Shown: positions 34,550 through 39,139 of the stretch, in pieces | How positions within the stretch are numbered: position 1 is the stretch's first letter | Layout: each line of letters starts with the position of its first letter | From: Galaxea fascicularis | Lineage: Eukaryota; Cnidaria; Anthozoa; Scleractinia; Euphylliidae | DNA length: 64,000 nucleotides | NCBI GenBank assembly: GCA_948470475.1 | Contig: OX419335.1 | Location: 36,144,297-36,208,296 of the forward strand | Direction: 5' to 3' | The notes under the pieces: generated by a model | The model's database searches: none | What the model saw: only the letters and a program-made list of their open reading frames with translations | What the model was told of the DNA's origin: nothing | Position numbers and translations under genes: made by a program

Positions 34550-36376
34550 GAGCTTTCTTGGTTTATGACAAACAGCAGCCTGCCGTTTGCCGTTTGCCGT
34601 TGGCCGTAAACGCGATGCTAAATCTCTCTAATGTTGGATCTATCACCCCAATAAAGTGATTATACTGCTGATGAAAGGCCTTACGACACGCCATCAACCG
34701 ATAGGACATTTACGGCAGTAAAGCAAGGCCTTATTGATCAGAATAGATCTGTAGACCAACTTATTAGATATTTTCCGCTAACAAACCCCAAAGATTTCAG
34801 GAATCTTATTTTGTGGACATGAAGCCAATTCGCTTCCTCTTCAGAGAGGTACTAAGAAGTAGGCAAAGAGTGGTAATGTAAGTTTTGCACAATTAGTTTT
34901 GGAATTTGTTTGCTTCTAATATATCTTTAAGCTTCAACTAAAAATTGAAGATTTAACTTCTTTCAATGGGATATCAAAATTATCAAAATATGGCACTGGT
35001 TTTCGAAGTTTGCCACAATTAGCGAACGCATAATATGCCCGGCCACTAATTCTCTGGTCTAACGCTGTTAAATGATTTTTCTAGTCAGCCTAAATTCAAC
35101 ACGTACACCTTTTAACAACATTCCACCCTTTGAATAAGCTGTTTTAAGACTGAAATTGACTTATGATACCTTCGGTAGGGTGGAACATCCGTTGAAGTGC
35201 TTTTCCTCCTGGTCTGACCAAGGCACCTGAAGCATGTTCTACCGCAAAGATTCATACAAAAATCTTTAGCAAACAAATAGCCTCGAAATGAAGTTTATCT
35301 AGGTAGCCCTTTCCGCTGAGGTCATAGAAATTAACCTGCATCGGTCAAGACAAAGTAATTCCCTGATTGGTAGTCTTTACACTAGGCTGTCAAGTAAGAT
35401 TTAAGAGTTAATAAGCTTTACTTTACCAAAATATGTGTGTGGAGGCCGTGATAAGTTTACGGTCAGCTCATTAAGGTCGGTCAGTTGAAATTAACCCGGT
35501 TCAAGTGACTGAATCAGTAGAAAACCACCTAAGCCAACTTGCGCTTGAACTTTTAGGCCAGCAAAGTATGTCAGTCAATCTTATTAACTGCTTAGGAAAT
35601 TAAAATAAACTTAAGTTATCTTTGAAGTAAAAAAAACATCACTTGTGTGTGAAGCGTTAGTCGGGAACATTTTCTTCAAGTATCAAAAATTTACTTGACT
35701 TGAAATATTCCTAAGTTTATTTTTCCTCTAGTGTAAAGACTACCATATTATTTCTTTTGCGTAAAAGGTGAAACCTCCACAAAATCCAGTTTGGATTTTA
35801 GGGCCTGGCTAAACTAGGAAACATTGTTGAGGATGCAAATATTTCCCAGTTTGGCTGCGCGGGAAACAATGTGGATGCAAATCTTGCTTCACAGACGCAA
35901 AAAAATGTTTTTGAATTAGGTCAAAAACATTTTTGCTTCCCGGACGCAAAGTATGCTTCCGAATCAAACGTTTCCCAGTTTAGCCACCTGAGCAGCAATC
36001 CCAAGAAAATATTTTTCCCTAGTTTAAATTTTAGTTAGGTCCTTATGTTTTCTTTCAGAGATATTTCAGTTGACAAACTTGTTTATCCTTTAAACAAATT
36101 CCACAACACAAAAATTTATCAAACTATATTCCCATGAGGTATGAATAAGCACAGGTTAAAACAACTTTAACGAAACTTACAAAAATTTTCAACAAGTTGA
36201 GTTGAAATGAATTAAAGTCTTTTGGATTTTCGTTTAGTCTTGAAAAGTCAAATTAATGATTAAATGAGTGAAAAATACAAAGAAAACTCACCTCTGCGAC
36301 TTTTCCTCTCAGTGGAACAACATCCGTCAAAACTTGAAAGAAGAGCGGCAAAGAGTGAGACAAGAACGCTTCTCAT
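706..36376 (-). CDS. Gene A: secreted PA14 / AbfB / polyproline / FN2 / minicollagen-CRD protein, 16 exons
   Basis: Reconstructed spliced gene, about 4.3 kb of coding sequence (roughly 1440 codons) over 35.7 kb. Exons in transcript order: 36292-36376, 24329-24547, 21875-21986, 14759-14952, 13872-14120, 12697-13005, 11414-11532, 9851-9992, 8689-9012, 7638-7834, 6842-7052, 5515-6485, 4750-5079, 1819-1985, 1223-1730, 706-884. Each border has AG/GT and the phases agree at every junction; only the polyproline exon fails internally, by one base. Architecture: signal peptide, PA14, Ala/Gly-rich segment, AbfB-like trefoil, two conserved modules of unknown type, Pro/Thr-rich region, two FN2, five CRDs, one FN2, stop. 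CRDs of this spacing are known from nematocyst capsule proteins, where they are cross-linked by disulfides, so a secreted structural role in nematocysts is likely (inference). No Gly-X-Y repeat is seen. Paralogues B and C lie directly upstream in the same orientation. Confidence 0.82.
1223..1730 (-). CDS. Gene A exon 15: CRDs 2 to 5
   Basis: One open frame of 169 codons with four CRDs: CPPSCDTFCGPDCPVHCC, CPQICRNVCSSFCPEGCC, CPSNCDTISCNVKCPRQCC and CPPICFHLCSQRCPDHCC. The third has one extra residue between its second and third Cys (x4 instead of x3). A short Pro run separates CRD 2 from CRD 3, as in gene B. The acceptor is TTTGACAG at 1731-1732; the donor is AAG|GTAGGA; phase 1 out joins to the final FN2 exon. 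Confidence 0.85.
1819..1985 (-). CDS. Gene A exon 14: CRD 1 (minicollagen-type)
   Basis: Reads GDAPGSVPQPKIVYPP, then CSYDCDNVCVDTCPDYCC, then a charged tail. The Cys spacing is exactly C-x3-C-x3-C-x3-C-x3-CC, the minicollagen CRD. Gene B has CASDCDGKCVDACPDYCC and copy C CSKECDNKCIDTCPDYCC at the same place, with the same leading GDAPGS motif. Phase 1 in, phase 0 out (donor CCG|GTAATA). Confidence 0.85.
2190..3431 (-). mobile_element. L2/CR1-type LINE, 5'-truncated, reverse transcriptase C-terminal half
   Basis: An open frame at 2316-3401 encodes 361 residues of non-LTR reverse transcriptase: GVPQGSVLGPLLY (motif 4), LYADDTQLY (catalytic FADD-type motif with both Asp), LKLNQDKTEFLV, a thumb region, and the C-terminal LHWLPVHYRI and YGERAFSVAAPRLWN motifs typical of L2/CR1. 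The 3' end at about 2190-2315 carries 'TATATAGCGCCATC', the LINE tail, and runs into simple repeats. The element is cut at about 3431, so the endonuclease is missing. It lies in the intron of gene A between the FN2 pair and CRD 1. Confidence 0.8.
3440..3939 (-). mobile_element. L2-type LINE 3' fragment
   Basis: The reverse complement matches the C-terminal and 3' part of the LINE at 42.49-43.26 kb (YGDRAFSIAGPKLW region and 'FKLAYRL' end). It is broken by frameshifts. The upstream continuation resumes at 4184 after an inserted SINE. Confidence 0.7.
3940..4183 (+). mobile_element. tRNA-derived SINE nested in the L2 fragment
   Basis: Starts GGGTGGCACAGTCGGTTAG with an A-box-like core (AGTCGGTTAGTGCG) and a B box (CGCGTTCGATCCCC). 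The L2 sequence stops at 3939 and continues at 4184 (compare plus strand 42780-42830), and GCTTC occurs at both edges, a likely short target duplication. It is a SINE head and not a working tRNA. Confidence 0.65.
4184..4222 (-). mobile_element. L2 fragment, continuation beyond the SINE
   Basis: 'GCTTCGGTGTCAGTGTGACA' and the following bases match the reverse complement of 42787-42825 and continue the LINE fragment interrupted at 3939. Confidence 0.6.
4304..4351. repeat. (TTA)n microsatellite
   Basis: A run of ATT/TTA triplets. Similar short runs at 2054-2092 mark LINE tails. Confidence 0.7.
4750..5079 (-). CDS. Gene A exon 13: two FN2 (fibronectin type II) modules
   Basis: 330 bp encoding two tandem FN2 modules. 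Each has the pattern GG.SNG.CC.FPF.Y.G......C........WCATT.NYD.D.QWG.C, with the four FN2 cysteines and the aromatic core. FN2 is a collagen- or sugar-binding module stabilised by two disulfides. Length and phase (1 in, 1 out) are identical to gene B exon 52055-52384; copy C (42118-42446) is one base shorter. The donor is GGAG|GTGAGG. Confidence 0.85.
5515..6485 (-). CDS. Gene A exon 12: polyproline/Thr-rich region with one-base frame break
   Basis: 971-bp exon. The first part reads Pro/Thr/Ser-rich sequence with long Pro runs; the last part (5515-5860) reads Thr/Pro units carrying single Cys residues, such as TTTPRPCIPITTP and TTTPGPCLPTT. The two parts are in different frames, and 971 is not a multiple of 3 while the gene B partner (723 bp) is. 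The switch maps to a run of seven C (G7 on the plus strand, 6162-6168), after which the incoming frame turns Leu-rich and stops at 5842. It is a deletion, an allele or an assembly error. Polyproline flanks are also a feature of minicollagens. Confidence 0.65.
6842..7052 (-). CDS. Gene A exon 11: conserved 'FWAKD...LDGKK.VYAVPG' module
   Basis: Reads LYLDDVPPIISPGQTVTFWA then KDPNGQSEILLDGKKTIYAV and PGLDCNHAIQVTV. The gene B partner (54290-54503) keeps FWAKDLYGK, LDGKKVVYAVPG and the Cys. No known family is recognised; the strand pattern suggests an immunoglobulin-like or beta-sandwich fold, which is a guess. Phase 0 in, phase 1 out (donor G|GTAACA). Confidence 0.7.
7638..7834 (-). CDS. Gene A exon 10: conserved module of unknown type
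   Basis: Reads PCLYFRFSNPAGVPYILYCS then LKPTGYFVKEPAFQLRYIIQ and DGQLTGL. Gene B exon 54809-55011 has the same frame and pattern (PCLKFHFWNDAGVPFILYSS, LKPEGYLVTGPEIHLHYVIR). The alternating hydrophobic pattern suggests all-beta structure, possibly another trefoil lobe. It enters in phase 1 and leaves in phase 0 at CAG|GTACAAG. Confidence 0.7.
8350..8620. repeat. Probable dispersed repeat in gene A intron
   Basis: An ATTAC tandem run leads into a GC-rich block (GTGGGCGGCCTAAGAATACC, AAGAGGCGACTAAAATGGTC) unlike the flanking AT-rich intron. The tail contains 'CCAATCAGAGACC'. No family is recognised; it could be part of an old retroelement. Confidence 0.3.
8689..9012 (-). CDS. Gene A exon 9: AbfB-like beta-trefoil, second part, and Pro/Thr linker
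   Basis: Starts ERDATSIFLPLFTYQGAFQF; the DAT.......AFQF pattern continues the AbfB trefoil, followed by GWFTCREAL, a Cys-containing strand (WVKRCAFYLRPISANENP) and a Pro/Thr linker (PPVTPGIITRPATPPTISTP). The donor GTAAAA at 8687-8688 follows an A-rich stretch and is the least certain border in the gene, but it keeps phase 1 and joins to the next exon. The gene B partner is 55428-55775. Confidence 0.7.
9262..9645 (+). mobile_element. tRNA-derived SINE with (ATTGT)n tail
   Basis: The head has an A box (TTGGCTCAGTTGGTAGAGC) and a B box (GGGTTCAAACCCC) in a tRNA-like context. The body is shared with the minus-strand copy at 26.4-26.9 kb (CTTCTCGGATGAGGACGATA and its relative). It ends in ATTGT repeats. 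It sits in the gene A intron between exons 8 and 9. Confidence 0.75.
9851..9992 (-). CDS. Gene A exon 8: AbfB-like beta-trefoil, first part
   Basis: Reads FFVARIPGIVRSQEYTTISF then ESLCVPGHYIRQKNFRFILG. 'F.V..IPG....ISFES..PGHYIR..N....L' is the signature of the AbfB family (arabinofuranosidase B sugar-binding trefoil, Pfam PF05270), also found in animal lectin-like proteins. The phase-0 acceptor follows a T-rich tract; the donor is G|GTAAGT. The gene B partner (60693-60837) is one codon longer and keeps the same core. Confidence 0.75.
10040..10470 (+). mobile_element. Decayed LINE reverse-transcriptase C-terminal fragment
   Basis: The plus strand reads a degraded 'QKVQRRAAW' region, then WQSIEERREIARLTTIMNKI near 10190-10250, a typical C-terminal LINE segment, with stops in between. 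The minus-strand frame at 10176-10445 is its shadow and was not taken as an exon, because exons 7 and 8 join in phase without it. Confidence 0.5.
11414..11532 (-). CDS. Gene A exon 7: conserved module, start of beta-trefoil region
   Basis: 119 bp, the same length as its gene B partner (61736-61854). It reads VNGGFYMIYSLDVPAPQYPL then NLCWRITEGKLEMTKNCQ; the B version reads VNGAMYVIHAMDVPASQNPL then NLCWRITNGNLELTQDCQ. The conserved Cys pair and Trp suggest a folded extracellular strand set, probably the first lobe of the trefoil that follows. It enters in phase 1, leaves in phase 0; the donor is CAG|GTTGCG. Confidence 0.72.
12697..13005 (-). CDS. Gene A exon 6: Gly/Val-rich segment and conserved strand region
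   Basis: Starts ADNTLEIQIVNIYSANGT, then a Gly/Ala/Val-rich run (VGGNGTAVAGGQAEVAVGAV), and ends with an ordered-looking part (KGVYVYNPKYPYYIPDSN to GFARV). The end part resembles gene B exon 62996-63097 in its G..Y...K.P pattern. Two overlapping donors exist; GTAAGT with exon end at 12697 is chosen because it gives the phase 1 that the next exon needs. An acceptor TAG is at 13006-13007. Function unknown. Confidence 0.6.
13872..14120 (-). CDS. Gene A exon 5: Ala/Gly-rich low-complexity segment
   Basis: About 83 residues dominated by Ala, Gly, Glu and Lys, with repeats such as AGAKAGAEAGAEAAAKAA, then a charged helical end (ADARLKEALVELKKTQGTV). It is probably helical and could be an extended linker. 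The acceptor is TTTCTAG at 14121-14122; the donor is TAG|GTGCTT at 13870-13871, chosen because phase 1 then joins correctly to the next exon. No family is recognised. Confidence 0.65.
14759..14952 (-). CDS. Gene A exon 4: C-terminal part of PA14 domain
   Basis: Reads YAEQASFPIPLKKGQYYYIE followed by ALHKQQDGNDTLAVAVQTPD and GKFYAPIPSPFL. 'YYIEALHKQxxGxDxLAVAVQxPDG' is the closing strand set of PA14 domains. The acceptor is TTCCAG at 14953-14954; the donor is CAG|GTATTG after the KGPPP codons. It enters in phase 2 and leaves in phase 1. Joined with exons 2 and 3 it completes a whole PA14 domain of about 150 residues. Confidence 0.8.
15219..15475 (+). repeat. Left terminal inverted repeat of the polymerase element
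   Basis: Runs from ACACACATGTAAACTGGGGG through 'CCTAGGCCACCCTTCGC' and a stretch of AAACCCAA-type units to 'CATCCTGGATTTACCGGGCG'. It matches the reverse complement of the right end with scattered differences. Confidence 0.8.
15944..17285 (-). pseudogene. Second element gene, unknown function, frameshifted
   Basis: Two overlapping open frames (16050-17285 and 15944-16507) together look like one gene downstream of the polymerase: the first reads sensibly down to about 16560, the second onward to 15944. Features seen are a Ser/Gly-rich patch (SCTSGKSGVANLVV) and several Cys. No family is recognised; a P-loop-like ATPase is conceivable from GKSG but unproven. Confidence 0.4.
17304..20534 (-). 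pseudogene. Broken protein-primed family B DNA polymerase
   Basis: Pieces in transcript order: an N-terminal region (19794-20534, ends just after a PLPKKLANKK motif); an exonuclease piece (19268-19609) opening with YADFEAL, the Exo I Asp-x-Glu; a partly duplicated zinc/HC region (18873-19240); a palm piece (17482-18597) with motif A (YFDANNQYGWAM) and motif B (KLMNKSVFGKTME); and a C-terminal piece (17304-17639) with motif C reading FDTDR where DTDS is usual. The pieces are in different frames with stops between them, so the gene is dead. The enzyme would copy linear element DNA from a protein primer. Confidence 0.75.
20905..21197 (-). repeat. Right terminal inverted repeat, with the terminal motif at both of its edges
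   Basis: Reverse complement of the left repeat. Its inner edge (about 20905-20932) carries a second copy of the outermost motif (ACACACATGTAAACTGGGGG) in the opposite orientation, so this block alone is bounded by inverted copies. The left repeat lacks that inner copy. Confidence 0.75.
21875..21986 (-). CDS. Gene A exon 3: middle part of PA14 domain
   Basis: Small 112-bp exon reading ASDDEGQLFLSIDDNPDNK and on to NQFK. 'SDDxxxLxLSxDxNPxNK' is the calcium/sugar-site strand region typical of PA14. It enters in phase 1 (Ala codon across the junction) and leaves in phase 2 at CA|GTAAGC, matching the phase-2 acceptor of the next exon at 14952. It lies just outside the right end of the 6-kb polymerase element, which therefore sits in the intron between this exon and the next. 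Confidence 0.8.
22288..22378. repeat. (AG)n microsatellite, about 90 bp
   Basis: Nearly pure AG dinucleotide run in gene A intron 2, between exons 2 and 3. Likely highly variable in length. Confidence 0.95.
22411..24074. mobile_element. DNA transposon remnant with imperfect TIRs
   Basis: The left end (TAAGGTGGTGACACAATAGG, then GCGACTTTATACGCCGAT) is matched imperfectly by the reverse complement of the right end (CTAAAGCCGGCGACACACTAGG...TTTTATACACCGAT). Inside, 22818-23033 encodes a short SAP-like segment (KWKVDQLKRFC, then SGRKAGLAEKAY in a shifted frame), resembling the DNA-binding start of transposon-encoded proteins. No transposase core is seen. Confidence 0.45.
24329..24547 (-). CDS. 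Gene A exon 2: N-terminal part of PA14 domain
   Basis: Reads QGVIIERWDGIDG, then a run with SSFQQPPNWGDVYGSR, then GFFVPQQTGNHTFFL. This matches the start of PA14 domains of the fibrocystin-like type: the 'NWGD.YGSR..G.F.P..TG.HTF' core. PA14 is a beta-barrel that commonly binds carbohydrate in extracellular proteins; the name comes from a bacterial protein, but the domain is common in animal adhesion proteins. The acceptor is AG at 24548-24549 and the donor is G|GTATTG. It is phase 1 on both sides. Intron 1 upstream is about 11.7 kb and full of mobile elements. Confidence 0.8.
24930..25150 (-). mobile_element. Penelope-like terminal repeat fragment with decayed hammerhead
   Basis: On the minus strand it matches the plus-strand repeat at 34.05-34.29 kb (CTGACGAAGGGCTAACGCTC, then AAACGTCAGCTTTTAGAATC, ending 'CCGTTGATAAAACCAAA'). 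The hammerhead core is hit: the base equivalent to G12 of the GAAA element is T, and the 5' strand of stem I no longer pairs well. Confidence 0.6.
25150..26396. other. Gene A intron 1, non-coding
   Basis: Contains a repeated GAGCGGGCGGTATT phrase (25757 and 25801) next to 'CAATCTGATTGGTTCC', a probable small repeat element. No exon is supported. Confidence 0.35.
26397..26860 (-). mobile_element. tRNA-derived SINE with L2-like 3' tail
   Basis: On the minus strand the head reads GACCGGTTGGTTCAGTGGTAG (A box) and GGGGTTCAAGCCC (B box), related to the SINE at 9.26 kb. The 3' end at 26400-26465 ('GCGCTATATAAATCCTCATC') resembles the 3' end of the L2 LINEs in this window (TTTTAGCGCTATATAAATAA at 43.24 kb), the usual way a SINE borrows LINE machinery. 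Confidence 0.7.
27454..27561. repeat. Short inverted-repeat element, GTTATTCACCGGCC ends
   Basis: About 108 bp bounded by ATGTTATTCACCGGCC and GGCCGGTGAATAACAT, with GC-rich palindromic content between. It lies directly before the VLTF3-like frame. It could be a mini-MITE or an end of the neighbouring relic. Confidence 0.55.
27570..28150 (+). pseudogene. VLTF3-like transcription factor remnant (Polinton-like relic)
   Basis: The frame 27470-28033 includes from about 27570 a zinc-ribbon-like part with CPFC and CINC pairs, followed by RRKSVYHRQYHI and NDTRRRMINIKFIL, typical of the VLTF3-like factors carried by Polintons and large DNA viruses. After about 28005 the likely continuation to 28150 is in another frame, so it is broken. 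Such factors drive late transcription of the element. Confidence 0.6.
28163..28620 (-). pseudogene. Unrecognised minus-strand frame in the relic
   Basis: Open frames at 28163-28399 and 28276-28470, with an upstream ATG near 28600, read a possible protein containing YLVLWNGSRILP. A C14 to C16 run at 28374-28391 disrupts it. No family is recognised. Confidence 0.25.
29437..29640. repeat. Probable retroelement piece inside the capsid-like gene
   Basis: AT-rich stretch ending 'AATAATAAACTGAAACTAAA', which looks like a LINE-type 3' end and separates two collinear pieces of the capsid-like frame. Edges and target duplication were not found. Confidence 0.35.
29816..30139 (-). mobile_element. Retroposon insertion with 12-bp target duplication
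   Basis: The 12-mer AATGGAACGGAT occurs at 29804-29815 and again at 30140-30151. Between them lies about 324 bp that starts with T-rich TTTATT repeats, that is, an A-rich tail on the minus strand. This is a clean retroposition into the capsid-like gene. Confidence 0.75.
30811..31380 (+). pseudogene. Small Gly/Ala-rich virion-like protein remnant
   Basis: Starts near an ATG at 30813 and continues in one direction with stops: KINVNLTPNQKKKLANAF, later GGSLLSTALSVGARALPTIA and GLSAGVETGVKKLFGKGQ. A lysine-rich start followed by a hydrophobic Gly/Ala segment is usual for the small minor capsid proteins next to capsid genes in Polinton-like elements. Broken by several stops. Confidence 0.4.
31589..31980 (+). 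pseudogene. Crypton/KIAA1958-like N-terminal fragment
   Basis: An acidic Ser-rich start (MFSDSESELFITESSF) is followed, after a +1 frame change near 31860, by RIPQNTKRATSWSTRVWDDW and VTERN. This segment precedes the core in animal proteins derived from tyrosine-recombinase (Crypton-type) elements. The catalytic part is absent. Confidence 0.4.
32004..32118. repeat. Near-perfect 115-bp palindrome
   Basis: Two arms of 57 bp (AGCTAATTTAAATGCGAGGG through GGATAAGT and back) with a one-base centre and only two mismatches. A single strand would fold into one long hairpin. It lies in gene A intron 1. Confidence 0.95.
32240..32614 (+). pseudogene. PLA2-like (VP1u-type) frame with a pair of compensating frameshifts
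   Basis: Starts KGWTLPGHNYTGP, the calcium-loop region of parvovirus/Polinton-type phospholipase A2 domains, and ends ERQYGHWLAKNAINTKQKLG. In the open frame the middle (about 32415-32470) is nonsense-like hydrophobic sequence, while the catalytic His-Asp pair reads in another frame there. Two indels therefore cancel, leaving the frame open but the active site lost. Confidence 0.6.
32614..32770 (+). pseudogene. Short downstream remnant (integrase-like N-terminal region)
   Basis: In a shifted frame after the PLA2-like piece the sequence reads KEEDWQEKLGDELHKP then IKRNFTRQHVI, a segment that precedes integrase genes in related elements. It ends at a stop near 32770. Too short to be sure. Confidence 0.35.
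33195..33450. repeat. Imperfect GGATTTCTGT tandem array
   Basis: About a dozen degenerate copies of a 15-20 bp unit (GGATTTCTGTCTT, GGATTTCCAGAGCTGAGATT). The phrase ACTGGCCCAGAACCGCC occurs at 33250 and again at 33423, so a larger unit is duplicated. Confidence 0.6.
34050..34290 (+). mobile_element. Penelope-like element terminal repeat
   Basis: Includes the phrase GAAACGTCAGCTTTTAGAAT and the end 'CCGTTGATAAAACCAAA'. It is matched by the minus-strand copy at 24.93-25.15 kb. Terminal repeats of Penelope-like retroelements are known to carry hammerhead motifs, and this one does (see next entry). A Penelope RT fragment lies at 39.1-39.7 kb but is not clearly part of the same copy. Confidence 0.6.
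34170..34218 (+). ncRNA. Hammerhead ribozyme (Penelope type), core intact
   Basis: CTGACGA at 34178-34184 (the CUGANGA box), stem II GGGC/GCTC closed by GAAC (34186-34197), GAAA at 34198-34201, then C and the cleavage triplet GTC at 34203-34205. Stem I forms from GCT (34175-34177) with AGC (34206-34208), and GATTC (34170-34174) with GAATC (34214-34218) around an internal loop. Stem III is only AC/GT, as in Penelope hammerheads thought to work best as dimers. All invariant core bases are present. Confidence 0.7.
34389..34625. mobile_element. MITE with long TIRs (AGATTTAGCATCGCGTTTAC)
   Basis: The left end AGATTTAGCATCGCGTTTAC and the following GGCAAACGGCAAACG are mirrored at the right end (CGTTTGCCGTTGGCCGTAAA, then CGCGATGCTAAATCT). 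About 237 bp, no coding capacity. Confidence 0.8.
35369..35744. mobile_element. MITE with GGTAGTCTTTACACTAG ends
   Basis: The 17-bp motif at 35369 is exactly inverted at 35728-35744. About 376 bp, no open frame. Confidence 0.7.
35802..35990. mobile_element. MITE with GGCTAAACTRGGAAAC ends
   Basis: Left CCTGGCTAAACTAGGAAAC; the right end in reverse complement reads AGGTGGCTAAACTGGGAAAC. Inner repeats of 'TTGCTTCNCRGACGCAAA' type. Non-coding. Confidence 0.65.
36292..36376 (-). CDS. Gene A exon 1: start codon and signal peptide
   Basis: Encodes 28 residues from ATG at 36374-36376: a short basic start (MRS), a hydrophobic core (VLVSLFAALLSSF), then small residues and Cys, and a basic tail (ERKSRR). 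It looks like a secretory signal peptide, possibly followed by a propeptide cleavage site (KSRR). The donor is G|GTGAGT at 36290-36291. It ends in phase 1, which fits the phase-1 acceptor of the PA14 exon at 24547 and gives a Glu codon across the junction. An upstream ATG at 36381-36383 is out of frame and was not used. A TATTTAAA-type element sits about 100 bp upstream. Confidence 0.7.
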
Positions 36377-36472
36377 GCTGCATACTCAAGTCCGTGGTGG
36401 ATTTAAGGCTTAGTTGTGAGAGTTAATTAAGAAAATGAAAGTATATTCCTGTCAGGTGCGTTGCTTGCCTTG

Positions 36473-36480
36473 TTTAAATA
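36473..36480 (-). promoter_or_regulatory. Possible TATA-like element of gene A
   Basis: On the minus strand this reads TATTTAAA, about 97 bp upstream of the start codon of gene A. Position and sequence suit a core promoter, but no start site can be seen from sequence alone. Confidence 0.25.
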
Positions 36481-36559
36481 ACACCTGCAGAGTGGGCTGC
36501 TCCTGCCAAACAGTATGTCGTGGTACATTGGTCGGTGGTTACACGCGTTACACGCACCA

Positions 36560-38050
36560 TCTTCATTGAGGTAAGGGAAGATTTTTTTTCATAACGTATA
36601 TGTCTGAGATTACCCTACCAGGGAAATAGGAAGTGAAGTTGACCATTATATACTGCCCAGCTGTATATTATTTGGAAATCGCGCTCTTGAAGATCTTTGT
36701 TATCAGTTTTAAAGAAGCATCATAGTATTTCACTGAGGAAGATGCCCCGATTTTACTATGTTAGGACTGTTATTCCAGCGCGGACTCGTCTTCTTCCGTC
36801 CGTCATATCCTATATCTAATCGAACCTACGTACACTAGGTAACACAAAAAAGCTTGAAATAAAATTTATGAGATTTAAATTTCTTTCTAACTTTTTCATC
36901 GAAACAAAAATCCATTTTTTAACAAATACCTCATGTTTACAAACGTTTAAAGGGGGCGTGGAGGCCACATTCAAATAATGATGGATCTGTCTAACTACGG
37001 ACTGCTTTTACGCTTAAAGAATTTCTTTGAACTCTCAAATGAACCAGTCAAAGCATTTTTGGATTACCTAATGACAAAATCTGGTATTTCATTCCTGTTC
37101 CATCCATACTCTGAAAATAAGTTGCCCAGTTCGTATGTTTTGTTGCTTGCAATTTCCAATCATTCTATGGAAACTATTAATTGAAATTCCTCCAAATGTT
37201 TTTTAGGACAAAAGGTCGAGAGAGCGGCAGAGTACAAACAGTTTCGAGAAAATACAGGTATGTTTTGCATGCAACTTCGATCGTCTTCGGTTACAACAGA
37301 TGTGGCAAAGGTGATCTAGATTTTATAATGAAGCGAATACAGCAACACAAAGACATGCATATCGGAACAACAGAATCAAAGAAATTTTTATTAATTTAAA
37401 TTCCATTCGTAGTGGTTTGAAATTTATTATAGTAATTTACATCAAATCATTTTTTTTTCTTTATGTGTTCCACAATTTGTCTAGAAGTAATTACGACTCT
37501 ACCTAAATGAAAGCAGTTTTCTTAAAAGTAAACACGATACATGTTATATAACCAAAGGACGTACTTTAAAAACTAAAACTTATTCTTTCTCGACAAATAT
37601 AAGATTAACCTCAAGAGGCCTTAAGTGTCTAGCTAAAGAAAAAGGAACTACGATTTAAAAAAAAAAAGAAGGTATTTGACCTTTCATTAAATGATGCTAC
37701 TCTTCATCTGGCGGCCGGGGGCTTTCATACAGCACAAGAAACGTTATGTAATACCATTAAAGTAGACTTGCAAGACCTAGCTCTAAAGAAACGAAACAAA
37801 AAGGAAAAGACAGAAAAACATTACAGATAATCATGGAATCCATGACGTCTGGTGAGATTGTAGCCTCCATCGAAAAACAAGAATTGACTCTTAAGAACTC
37901 ATGATCAAATAAAATTCAGGAGTGTATTATATAACTCAACAATGTCCTCGATACGCTTTTTGTTTGTCTTTGTGAAAACGCACACAACTTTGTTCACCAA
38001 CAAACCCGACATTGCAGGGCCTGCATATTCGGTGCCTTTAAAGCTTACAA
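36560..38050. other. Intergenic region between copy C and gene A
   Basis: Two short open frames (36978-37184 and 37181-37399, plus strand) and a frame at about 37680-37830 reading LAAGGFHTAQETLCNTIK have no recognised family and no clear start. They may be decayed mobile-element remains. Nothing else is supported. Confidence 0.3.
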
Positions 38051-38059
38051 GTATACACT

Positions 38060-38166
38060 TCTTACTAACCGAGTTCGAGGTCCGTACTGTAAGTCAATTG
38101 CAAGGACCGAGTTTTTTAGAGAATCTGTAACTTACAGTACGGACCAAGAAAACGAGGTTAGTAAGA
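38060..38166. repeat. Inverted repeat, GGTCCGTACTGTAAGT arms
   Basis: Left arm TTCTTACTAACC...GGTCCGTACTGTAAGT and right arm ACTTACAGTACGGACC...GGTTAGTAAGAA. About 107 bp, a small MITE or hairpin upstream of gene A and downstream of copy C. Confidence 0.7.
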
Positions 38167-38591
38167 AATTTATTATGAGGTTTTGAGTTTAATCGGGCGC
38201 GCGGGAAAGGAATCGCTTTTGAAAATAGCAGGCCGTACAGTACTAGAATATGCCCCGCAAAATTGACCAATCACATCGCGCGTACTCACTGAGAGATATA
38301 ATAAAGGGTGTTATAGGGAATTGCTGCTGTTTTACATTTCAAATACCAACAACTCCAATATCACCAACATGCTGGTAAAAAAAACCTACCATACTGGGCT
38401 TAACAGACTTGGATGTTGTTGGCCAAAAAAGCTCCGCAAGCGTTTGCACGGGCCAATAATTTGAATTTATTTTAAAAGGGTTAAAATTTTAAGCTGTTTT
38501 TTATTTGCAAGGGTATGTTGTTTATACGTTCTCTGAAAAAATGTGACTCCTTAGTTATTGTTTTCGATCTTTTCTTCCCTCGCACCTCAAC

Positions 38592-38767
38592 CTACGTGCA
38601 GAAGCTCCACTTTTTCTCGACATAAAAAACTTCAGTGACAGAGCACCACTTCTTGACTGCATCATGAACCGTGCATGACCAGTAAACCGCACCTTTGTAA
38701 ATGAAGGGAAAATTGCAACAGGCTCCCTGGCCATTCCCTCCTACGGTAGGCGCGCCATTTTTACAAC
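38592..38767 (-). CDS. Copy C: terminal FN2 exon, intact
   Basis: 176 bp as in gene B, with acceptor AATCAG at 38768-38769 and TAG at 38592-38594. Reads CKNGAPTVGGNGQGACCNFP, FIYKGAVYWSC, KWCSVTE, KWSFCT and stop. All FN2 cysteines are present. Confidence 0.75.
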
Positions 38768-39139
38768 CTGATTCACATAAAAACAATGGAAATTAAGAGA
38801 GATCGCGTATTCCTGAGAAAGAAGTCTGAGTTCGCGATAGTAGACAAACCAGTGGCTTTTAACACACTGGTTCTATGCCTTTACGCGGCACAATTTTAAG
38901 GAAGACTGGTAAGGTTCCAACATTTGTCCTGGAACCCGTCTATTTTTGTCTCCAGGGACTCGAAATATCTGCCGAGTTGGGAGGAGGGGTGCGTAGCATG
39001 ATAAACATAAGAGAAGAGAAGAGTTTTTCGCGTAAAAGTTACCACAGGCAACGCAAACACACTATGCGAATATTGAGGTAATTAATTAAGAATTTATTTG
39101 AACGCTGCGATTGGGATTAGGCGGTGTTGTGTTACAATG

